A DNA stretch of 6,693 bases, from contig CAVSSX010000003.1 of the NCBI GenBank assembly GCA_963730735.1, forward strand, positions 1 through 6,693. Reading direction: 5' to 3'. Shown piece after piece: positions 1-5,425 of the stretch. Below the pieces are notes generated by a model. That model did not search any database, was not told the DNA's origin, and worked only from the letters and a program-made list of their open reading frames with translations. The first letter of the stretch is position 1, and the number at the start of each line of letters is the position of its first letter. The DNA is from CAVSSX01 sp963730735 (GTDB lineage: Bacteria > Actinomycetota > Acidimicrobiia > Acidimicrobiales > RAAP-2). Made by a program: the position numbers and the translations under genes.

Positions 1-477
1 GAGCCGCTCGGGATCGGTGGCCAGCGGGGCGGGGCGGGGCGACGCCGAGGCCAACAGGGCCGCGTAGTCGAGGCCGGCCCCGGCCCCGTCGACGTCGACC
101 ACCTCGGGCCGGGTGCGCAACCCGGCCAGGATGCCCTCCAGGCGCTCCCGCTCGGCCGACTCGGTCAACAGGACGGTGGCCCCGGAGTCGGCCAGGATGT
201 ACCGGCGTTCGTCGTCGGACAGCCGGGGGTTGATCGGGACCTTGACCATCCCGGCCCGGGCGATGCCGAAGTCGCACTCGATGTACTCGAGACGGTTCCG
301 CATGAGGGTCGCCACCCGGGCGCCCGGCTCGGCCGTGAGGGTTCCGAGGGCATTGGCCAGTCGTCCCGACCGGTCCCCCACCTCGGTGTAGGTGAGCGAT
401 CGGGGGCCGTCGACGACGGCGGTACGCGGCCCATAGGCCAGGACCGACCGCTCGACCAGCTCAGGAATGATGGGCAC
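1..477 (-). CDS. AMP-dependent acyl-CoA synthetase/ligase, N-terminal part (runs off window)
   Basis: This is the N-terminal 159 residues of an adenylate-forming ligase, which would activate a carboxylic acid to its acyl-CoA through an acyl-AMP. The frame is open from 477 to base 1 and continues beyond the window. Family features are visible: a segment reading SLTYTEV near residues 27-33 (the usual 'LTYxEL' strand), then RVATLMRNRLEYIECDFGIA followed by GMVKVPINPRLS, which matches the conserved 'G.v.vPiNpRl' core. The P-loop (TSGTTGxPKG type), the A8 region and the catalytic lysine would all lie outside the window, so activity and substrate cannot be judged. I chose the GTG at 477 because a strong GGGGGAG Shine-Dalgarno sits 5 nt upstream and the next bases upstream in frame encode nothing family-like. 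The start overlaps the end of the mutase gene by 17 nt, so the two are probably translationally coupled. The exact subfamily (short, medium or branched acyl) is unknown. Confidence 0.9.
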   Translation of the reverse strand, partial: MPIIPELVERSVLAYGPRTAVVDGPRSLTYTEVGDRSGRLANALGTLTAEPGARVATLMRNRLEYIECDFGIARAGMVKVPINPRLSDDERRYILADSGATVLLTESAERERLEGILAGLRTRPEVVDVDGAGAGLDYAALLASASPRPAPLATDPERL

Positions 478-2143
478 CGAATCTCCCCCAAATGTCGGCC
501 AGGGCCTGACAGATCTCCCCGACGGTGGCGTTCGCCTCGATGGCGCTGATGATCGATGGAATCGTGTTGGTCCCGGCGCGAGCCGATCCCCGGACCCCGT
601 CGAGGACCTGCTCGACGGCGGCACTGTCCCGGTCACGGCGCAGCCGCGCCAGGGCCTCCACCTGGGTGGCCTCGGTCTCGTTCAGGTCCCGGGGCGCCGG
701 CGGGGCCGGCAGGAAGGTCGGCGGGTCGGCCAGCACGTGGCGGTTGACCCCGACCACCGGCTGCTCACCGTTGTCGATGCGTCGCTGCACGGCGAAGGCC
801 TGCTCGTCGATCTCGGCTTCGAGGAACCCGTTCTCGAGGGCCCCGATCGCCCCACCGTGCTCGTCGATGCGGGTCATGTAGGCCCGGATGTCCCCCTCGA
901 GCTGGTCGGTCAGCGCTTCGACCAGGTACGAGCCGCCGAGCGGGTCGGCCGAGCGGGTCACCCCGGTCTCGAGCGCCAGAATCTGCTGGGTGCGCAGGCC
1001 CAGGTGCGCCGCCTCTCGGCTCGGGATCCCGAGGGCCTCGTCGAAGGACGACGAGGCCAGCGTCTGGACCCCGCCCAGGACCGCCGCCAGCGCCTGGTAC
1101 GAGATCCGGACCACGTTGTTCAGGGGCTCGGCGGCCGTCTGGTAGCCGCCCAGGGTGTAGCAGAAGATGTTGAGCGCCCGGCTGGAGGGGTCGGTCACCC
1201 CGAAGCGCTCCTCGAGCACGTCGGACCAGATGCGGCGGGCCGCCCGGAACTTCGCCACCTCCTCGAAGATGTCGAGACCCGAGGACAGGAACATGTACAC
1301 CGAGTGGGCGAACGATTCGACCGGCATGCCGCGCTCCACGGCGCAGCGGATGTACTCGAGCCCGTTGGTGATGGCGATGGCCACCTCCTGGACGGCCGTG
1401 GCCCCGGCGTCACGGATGTGGTAGCCGCAGAACTCGATCGGCTCCCAGTGGGGCAGCTCCTTGGCGCAGTACTCGATCACGTCCACCGAGAAGTCCCGGC
1501 CCGGGCGGTACGGGAAGATCTGGGTGTGCCGGGCGACGTACTCCTTCAGCACGTCGTTCTGCAGCATCACCTTGAACGAGGACGGCGAGTAGCCGTGCAC
1601 CTTGGCGGCGGCGGTGAACAGCGCCACCGCCAAGGGTCCGATCGAGTTGGCCGTCGTGCGGATCTGGCTCACCGTGTCGAGCGGGACGCCATCGAGCAGT
1701 TCGACCATGTCGCCGAGGCAGTCGATGGGCACACCGACCCGACCGACCTCGCCCCGGGCCAGCGGGTGGTCGGAGTCCAACCCCACCTGGGTCGGGAGGT
1801 CGAGGGCCACCGAGAAGCCGGTCTGACCGGCCGAGAGCAGGGTTCGGATCCGCTGGTTGGTCTCGCTCGGTGACGCCTGGCCGGAGTACATCCCCATGAC
1901 CCAGTGGCCCTCGCGGTACATGCCGGGCCGGATGCCCCGGGTGAACGGGGCCTCGCCGGGCAGACCGAGCCGGTCGCCGTAGCGGGCCAGCTCCTCCTCG
2001 CTCGGTGCCTCGGTGACGTCGAGCGGCGTGTACACCGACCGCACGGGCAGGCCCGAGTGGGTGGCGTCGTCACCCGCGTCGTGGCCGAGCCGGGGCGCCG
2101 CCCGCTCCTGCCAGTCCCGATACGTCTCGGCGTCGAGTGCCAT
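461..2143 (-). CDS. Coenzyme-B12-dependent acyl-CoA mutase large subunit (methylmalonyl-CoA mutase family), lacking B12 domain
   Basis: This 560-residue protein is a catalytic (TIM-barrel) subunit of the methylmalonyl-CoA mutase (MCM) family, which uses adenosylcobalamin to shift a carbonyl-CoA group between neighbouring carbons. The family signature GMYREGHWVMGMYSG is at residues 74-88, followed by GQTGFSVALDLPTQVGLDSD at 106-125, LQNDVLKEYVARHT at 194-207, GYHIRDAGAT at 240-249, EVAKFRAAR at 295-303 and FDEA at 367-370. Its length matches stand-alone large subunits such as IcmA or HcmA; there is no C-terminal DxHxxG B12-binding domain, so a separate small subunit is needed and none is in the window. 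By an alignment from memory to Propionibacterium MCM, Tyr86, Arg205, His242 and Glu369 match Tyr89, Arg207, His244 and Glu370. Several usually conserved positions differ (Gly84 for Arg87, Ser281 for Arg283, Tyr283 for Ser285, Tyr329 for Gln330). The ATG at 2143 was chosen for its strong purine-rich ribosome site; a longer frame to 2260 would intrude on the thiolase gene. Which acyl-CoA it acts on is unknown. Confidence 0.9.
   Translation of the reverse strand: MALDAETYRDWQERAAPRLGHDAGDDATHSGLPVRSVYTPLDVTEAPSEEELARYGDRLGLPGEAPFTRGIRPGMYREGHWVMGMYSGQASPSETNQRIRTLLSAGQTGFSVALDLPTQVGLDSDHPLARGEVGRVGVPIDCLGDMVELLDGVPLDTVSQIRTTANSIGPLAVALFTAAAKVHGYSPSSFKVMLQNDVLKEYVARHTQIFPYRPGRDFSVDVIEYCAKELPHWEPIEFCGYHIRDAGATAVQEVAIAITNGLEYIRCAVERGMPVESFAHSVYMFLSSGLDIFEEVAKFRAARRIWSDVLEERFGVTDPSSRALNIFCYTLGGYQTAAEPLNNVVRISYQALAAVLGGVQTLASSSFDEALGIPSREAAHLGLRTQQILALETGVTRSADPLGGSYLVEALTDQLEGDIRAYMTRIDEHGGAIGALENGFLEAEIDEQAFAVQRRIDNGEQPVVGVNRHVLADPPTFLPAPPAPRDLNETEATQVEALARLRRDRDSAAVEQVLDGVRGSARAGTNTIPSIISAIEANATVGEICQALADIWGRFGAHHS
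483..489 (-). promoter_or_regulatory. Shine-Dalgarno site for the acyl-CoA synthetase GTG start
   Basis: On the minus strand this reads GGGGGAG, ending 5 nt before the GTG at 477. It lies inside the last codons of the mutase gene. It decides the choice of a GTG start and supports coupled translation with the upstream cistron. Confidence 0.65.
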
Positions 2144-2148
2144 GATCG

Positions 2149-2159
2149 CTCCCCCTCCT
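2149..2159 (-). promoter_or_regulatory. Extended Shine-Dalgarno for the mutase start
   Basis: On the minus strand this reads AGGAGGGGGAG, ending 5 nt before the ATG at 2143. It fills most of the 25-nt gap between the thiolase stop and the mutase start. It fixes the mutase start at 2143 rather than any of the in-frame codons inside the thiolase gene. Confidence 0.7.
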
Positions 2160-2168
2160 CGCCGTGGC

Positions 2169-3404
2169 TCAGGCGGCCACGGAGGCCGGGTCGACCTCGA
2201 CCACCACCGCTTCACCCTCGCCGATCCCACCGCAGAGGGCCACCACGGCCCGGCCGCCACCTCGGCGTCGCAGCTCGTTCATGGCCGTGAGCACCATCCG
2301 GCCGGCGGTGGCCCCGGTCGGGTGGCCGATGGCCACCGACCCGCCGTTCACGTTGGTCTTGGCCCGGAGCTGCTCGGCCCGGCCGGCGTCCCCGTCGGCC
2401 AGCTTCAGGGTGGTGACCAGCGGGACAGCGGCGAAGGCCTCGTTCACCTCGATGACGTCGATGTCGTCCAGGGTCAGCCCGGCCCGGTCCAGGGCGGCCC
2501 GGATGGCCACGGCCGGGATCGAGGCGATGCGGGCCGGCTCGCCGGAGACGGCGGCGAAGGCCCGCAGCGTGCCGAGCACCCGCCGGCCGTCGGCGCTCGC
2601 CCGGTCCAGCCCGGCCAGCACCAGGGCCGACGTCCCACTCGAGAGGTCCGGGGCGTTCCCCGGCGTGACGGTCTCGCTGCCGTAGACCGTGGCCAGCGCG
2701 GCCAGGCGCTCGGCGGTGGTGTCGGGCCTCGGCACCTCGTCGCGCTCGAAGAGGGTCTCGCGACCCCGCTCGTCGACGCCCGGTACGGCGAGGATCTCCT
2801 CGTCCGGCCACCCGTTGGCCAGGGCCTTGGCGTAGCGCTCCTGGCTCCGCAGCGCCCAGGCGTCCTGCTCCTCGCGTCCGATGCCGTTCTCCAGAGCCTC
2901 GCGGGCGGCCTGTCGGGCCCGGGGCTCGTGCGTGTACGGGCACGAGATGACCAGCTGGTCGCCGAGGGTGATGTCGCCCAGCTTGTGGCCCCAGCGGACG
3001 TTCTCGAGGTAGTAGGGCACCCGGGAGAGGTTCTCGACGCCGCCGGCCACGGCCAGCGTGGCCTCCCCGAGCCGCAACGATCGCGAGGCGGCGGCCAAGG
3101 CCGTGAGCGAGCTGCAGCAGGCCCGGTCGACGGTGTAGGCGTTGCGGTCGGCTGGGATGCCGGACCGCAGCAGGATCTGCCGGGCGATGGAGCGGTCAGA
3201 GCCGGGGAAGTTCACCCCGAAGACGAGCTGGTCCACCTCGTCGCCGGACGCGCCGGCCCGCTCGAGGACCTGGGGGATCACCGCCGAGGCCAGCTCGGGC
3301 AGGGTCGCTTCCCGCAGGCTGCCACCGAATTTGCCGAACGGGCTCCGCCCGGCGCCGAGTACGGCCACCCGTCCTTCGCTGTCCGGCTGCAACGACGTCG
3401 TCAT
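2169..3404 (-). CDS. Thiolase family protein (acetyl-CoA acetyltransferase-like)
   Basis: This 411-residue thiolase would cleave a 3-ketoacyl-CoA with CoA (or condense two acyl-CoAs). The length is normal for degradative thiolases. Visible family features in order: a GAGRSPFGKFGGSL start at residues 17-30; the nucleophile region TVDRACCSSL at 91-100, with Cys96 aligning to the acyl-accepting cysteine; GGVENLSRVPYYL at 121-133, close to the usual GGMExMSxxPY; REEQDAWALRSQ at 177-188; NEAFA at 321-325; GHPTGATAGR at 360-369 with catalytic His361; and CGGIGEG at 391-397, with Cys391 as second catalytic cysteine. The catalytic residues are therefore present. Two stretches depart from the family: residues 158-168 lack the usual 'MGxTAE', and 254-260 read LSSGTSA where 'xNDGAAA' is expected. 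The ATG at 3404 has GAGGT 6 nt upstream. It is the first gene of a tight block with the mutase and the CoA ligase and lies downstream of an operator-like region, so it may supply the cleavage step of a shared pathway. Confidence 0.93.
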   Translation of the reverse strand: MTTSLQPDSEGRVAVLGAGRSPFGKFGGSLREATLPELASAVIPQVLERAGASGDEVDQLVFGVNFPGSDRSIARQILLRSGIPADRNAYTVDRACCSSLTALAAASRSLRLGEATLAVAGGVENLSRVPYYLENVRWGHKLGDITLGDQLVISCPYTHEPRARQAAREALENGIGREEQDAWALRSQERYAKALANGWPDEEILAVPGVDERGRETLFERDEVPRPDTTAERLAALATVYGSETVTPGNAPDLSSGTSALVLAGLDRASADGRRVLGTLRAFAAVSGEPARIASIPAVAIRAALDRAGLTLDDIDVIEVNEAFAAVPLVTTLKLADGDAGRAEQLRAKTNVNGGSVAIGHPTGATAGRMVLTAMNELRRRGGGRAVVALCGGIGEGEAVVVEVDPASVAA

Positions 3405-3424
3405 GCGCGCACCTCGCCTCTACT

Positions 3425-3446
3425 GGCCCCGCGACTCGCCGGGGCC
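3425..3446 (-). other. GC-rich hairpin in the thiolase leader
   Basis: There is a perfect inverted repeat with 7-bp arms (GGCCCCG and CGGGGCC) around an 8-nt loop. It lies between the operator-like dyads and the thiolase ribosome site. It has no U-tract on either strand. It could be a leader structure in the thiolase mRNA, or a weak terminator for transcripts coming from the IclR gene. Confidence 0.4.
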
Positions 3447-3458
3447 TCTCGACCATTG

Positions 3459-3485
3459 TTCCACTCTATGGAATGGTGCTTCCAT
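3459..3485. promoter_or_regulatory. Overlapping operator-like dyads upstream of the thiolase (candidate IclR-family site)
   Basis: The sequence TTCCACTCTATGGAA (3459-3473) is a perfect inverted repeat, TTCCA-N5-TGGAA. A second perfect dyad overlaps it, ATGGAA-N6-TTCCAT (3468-3485), so three alternating half-sites are spaced by about one helical turn. The AT content is well above the surroundings. Spans of 14-15 bp with TTCC/GGAA arms resemble known IclR-family operators (the E. coli IclR site also has TGGAA/TTCCA arms). It lies between the IclR gene and the thiolase start, 55 to 81 bp from the ATG. No convincing -35/-10 pair was found nearby. That the neighbouring IclR protein binds here is inference. 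Confidence 0.55.
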
Positions 3486-3490
3486 CCGGC

Positions 3491-3531
3491 GACGGCCCGC
3501 CGCGAGGTGACGGCCCGCCGCCGCGAGGTGA
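3491..3531. repeat. Degenerate tandem direct repeat between IclR stop and operator
   Basis: A unit reading GACGGCCCGCCGCGAGGTGA (3491-3510) is followed immediately, with a 2-nt overlap, by a second copy (3509-3531) that differs by a 3-nt CCG insertion. It lies just beyond the IclR stop codon. It may be a slippage product with no function. Confidence 0.6.
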
Positions 3532-3535
3532 TGGC

Positions 3536-4450
3536 TCAGCCCTGGGCCGGCCGGCGGCCACCGATGGCGTCGGTCACGGACTGGGCGGCCCGGAGGAGCG
3601 ACGTGGCCATCGACTCGATCTCGGTCTGGTCGACCGGGCAGCTGAACCCCTTCAAGGTCATGGCCAGGGCCACGCCCCCCGCTCGGTCGAACACGGGGGC
3701 GGCCAAGCTCGAGAGGTCGTAGCGCTGGCCCGCCACCAGGTCACCGACCATGTACCCCTCGCTGAACTGCGCCTGGTCCAGGAACTGGTCGAAGGTGTCG
3801 GCGAGGTCGCTCTCGTCCGACAGGACGTCGACCGACGCCAGCAGGCTCCGCACCCGGTCGATGCTGTCGCTGGCGATGGCACTCACCGAGTACCCGCGCC
3901 GGCGCACCACCTCGAGCGAGGCGACGAACCGCCGGCACCGGCCGGCGTCCCAGCCGGCCATGACCTCGTCGAGCCAGCCCCGGAGCCGCTCCTCCTCCCA
4001 CCAGGCCACGAAGATCGCCCCGATCGGCGGGACCAGCGGGATCCGTCGGGCCACCGGCAGGACCAGCAGCTCGCCCCGGGGCTCTTCGACCCTGGTCTTG
4101 CCGACCACCAGGATGGCGTCCTCGACCACGGCCGTGAGGAGGCACTCCAGACCGAGCTCGGTCGCCAGGCGGGCGGCCGCCTCCTGACCCAGGGCCACCG
4201 CCCGGTTCTGCCCGGACGCCGCCTCGCCCAGGGCGATGACCGCCGGGCCGAGGTAGTACTGGCGGTGGGCGTTCCTCGAGACGTAGCCCGCCTTGACCAG
4301 GGTGGCCAAGATGGTGTGGCCGGTGGCCTTGGCCAGGTTGAGGCGGCGGGACAACTCGGAGAGGGTGAAGGTCTCGGACTCGTGCTCGGCCAGGAAGTTC
4401 AACAGGTCGAGTGAGCGCTCGACGGCCGGACTCGTCCTGTTGGTCGACAT
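3536..4450 (-). CDS. IclR-family transcriptional regulator
   Basis: This 304-residue protein is a DNA-binding regulator with the two-domain IclR layout. Residues 8-68 form a winged helix-turn-helix: AVERSLDLLNFLAEH, then LSELSRRLNLAKATGHTIL with the recognition helix at about 37-52, and the wing ending in RQYYLGP. Residues of about 80-290 match the effector domain, including APVFDRAGGVALAMTLKG at 251-268, which parallels the usual 'APVfdadGrvvaAlsvsG'. The ligand-pocket region around 140-150 (PPIGAIFVAWW) replaces the common 'HxTAxGKAxLA' motif, so the ligand may be unusual. It is somewhat longer than the typical 250-270 residues, mainly in the C-terminal half. The ATG at 4450 has AGGGG 7 nt upstream. 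It sits between the oxidoreductase-SDR pair and the thiolase-mutase-ligase block, so it is the natural candidate to control both, with an intermediate as effector. Repressor or activator mode cannot be told from sequence. Confidence 0.93.
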   Translation of the reverse strand: MSTNRTSPAVERSLDLLNFLAEHESETFTLSELSRRLNLAKATGHTILATLVKAGYVSRNAHRQYYLGPAVIALGEAASGQNRAVALGQEAAARLATELGLECLLTAVVEDAILVVGKTRVEEPRGELLVLPVARRIPLVPPIGAIFVAWWEEERLRGWLDEVMAGWDAGRCRRFVASLEVVRRRGYSVSAIASDSIDRVRSLLASVDVLSDESDLADTFDQFLDQAQFSEGYMVGDLVAGQRYDLSSLAAPVFDRAGGVALAMTLKGFSCPVDQTEIESMATSLLRAAQSVTDAIGGRRPAQG

Positions 4451-4505
4451 GCCCCCGCCCCTACCTCGTGCCGTGGCGCCGTCAGCGACCTCGCCCCCGA
4501 CGACG

Positions 4506-4521
4506 CCGCAGCCTACTGCGG
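4506..4521. promoter_or_regulatory. Inverted repeat upstream of the IclR gene
   Basis: CCGCAG-CCTA-CTGCGG is a perfect dyad with 6-bp arms, in the 114-nt gap between the SDR stop and the IclR start, about 56 bp before the IclR ATG. It could be a small hairpin at the end of the SDR message or an autoregulatory site. The arms differ from the TTCC/GGAA sites elsewhere. No recognisable promoter hexamers were found in the gap. Confidence 0.35.
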
Positions 4522-4564
4522 GCCCGGGCTGGAACCCTGGTGGAGAGCGGCGGCGTGGGGCGGT

Positions 4565-5425
4565 TCAGGTCGGCCCGGACGACGACGGCGCCCACCCGGC
4601 GTCGCCCAGCGCCCCGCCGGCGGCCACCGGCGGTCGGGTGTGGCCGAGGGGCGATTTCGTCAGGAGGCCCCCGTCGACGGTGAGGGACTGGCCGGTGACG
4701 TAGCGGGACAGGCCCGAGGAGAGGAACAGGATGGCCGAGGCCATGTCACTGGTCCGGCCGAGCGTCTCGAGCGACCCGTTCTCGAGGTCCTCCTCGGTCA
4801 GGCCCCGAGAGGCGATGGCCCGTGGCGTGGCCGTGATGCCCGGGGCCACGGCGTTCACCCGCACCCCGGCCGACCGCAGCTCGATGGCCGCCGAGCGCAC
4901 CAGCGACAGCAGGCCGGCCTTGGCGGCGCCGTAGGCGGCGTGGAAGGGGGCGCTCGTGATGCCGCTGATCGACGCCACGAACACCATGGTGCCGCCGCCG
5001 TTGGCCGTGAGGGCTCGACCGGCGTACTTCACCAGGTGGAAGGCGTGGCGCAGCACCATGTCCTGGCACCAGTCCCAGTCGGTCTCGTCCATGTCCACCA
5101 GCGCCGCCCAACGGGCCACCCCGATGATGTCGACCACCCCGGAGAGATCGCCCAGCTGCCGGGGAGCCTCCTGCACCGCCCGCTGGACCTCGGTGGCGTG
5201 CCGGGCGTCGATCTCCCAGGGGACGCCACCGACCTCCTCGGCCACCACGGCCGCCCGGGCGGCGTCGATGTCGGCGCACAGGACCCGGGCACCCTGCGAC
5301 GAGAGGGCGTGGGCGGTCTGGCGCCCGATGCCCTGGCCCGCTCCGAGGACCACGAAGCCCTTCCCGTCCAGCCGCAGCAGGGAGCCGTAGTCGGGTACCC
5401 GGTCCTCGACGATCGGCGTCGTCAT
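4565..5425 (-). CDS. Short-chain dehydrogenase/reductase (SDR), classical type with altered motifs
   Basis: This 286-residue oxidoreductase of the classical SDR fold probably interconverts an alcohol and a ketone with NAD(H). The nucleotide loop is GAGQGIG at residues 28-34, and Asp52 at the end of the second strand favours NAD over NADP. Catalytic Ser152, Tyr165 and Lys169 are present (ASISG, then AAYGAAKAG), followed by RVNAVAPGITATP at 189-201 and GQSLTVDGG at 245-253. Two usual features are missing: the 'NNAG' motif reads DIIG (99-102), and the tetrad asparagine of helix 4 appears replaced by Val124. A tail of about 30 residues after DGG is rich in Gly, Ala and Pro and looks disordered. 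The ATG at 5425 overlaps the oxidoreductase stop as ATGA, with no good ribosome site of its own, so translation is probably coupled. The frame is open upstream to 6481, but only as a shadow of the oxidoreductase gene. Confidence 0.92.
   Translation of the reverse strand: MTTPIVEDRVPDYGSLLRLDGKGFVVLGAGQGIGRQTAHALSSQGARVLCADIDAARAAVVAEEVGGVPWEIDARHATEVQRAVQEAPRQLGDLSGVVDIIGVARWAALVDMDETDWDWCQDMVLRHAFHLVKYAGRALTANGGGTMVFVASISGITSAPFHAAYGAAKAGLLSLVRSAAIELRSAGVRVNAVAPGITATPRAIASRGLTEEDLENGSLETLGRTSDMASAILFLSSGLSRYVTGQSLTVDGGLLTKSPLGHTRPPVAAGGALGDAGWAPSSSGPT

Noticed and set aside
165..491. Alternative minus-strand frame over the ligase start
   Set aside because: Its translation is Ser/Pro/Arg-rich without motifs, while the frame starting at 477 gives a clear adenylate-forming enzyme.
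467..1873. Plus-strand open frame (468 codons) opposite the mutase
   Set aside because: It is fully antisense to a recognisable B12 mutase, with low-complexity composition and no domain resemblance.
461..2143. Naming the mutase icmA or hcmA
   Set aside because: The active-site Tyr/Arg pair differs from that recalled for both, and other residues diverge from all named types, so a specific symbol is not supported.
2144..2260. 39-residue N-terminal extension of the mutase
   Set aside because: It would overlap the thiolase end by about 90 nt, has no family-like sequence (Trp/Pro/Arg-rich), and bypasses the strong ribosome site at 2149-2159.
3463..3468. TAGAGT (minus strand) as a -10 for the thiolase
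   Set aside because: No acceptable -35 lies 16-18 bp upstream (CGCCGG at 17 bp), and the hexamer is explained by the operator dyad spacer.
2013..3722. Long plus-strand open frame (569 codons) opposite the thiolase
   Set aside because: It is antisense to a clear thiolase and parts of two other genes. Its translation is rich in Gly, Arg, Pro and His with no family motif, typical of a GC-rich shadow frame.
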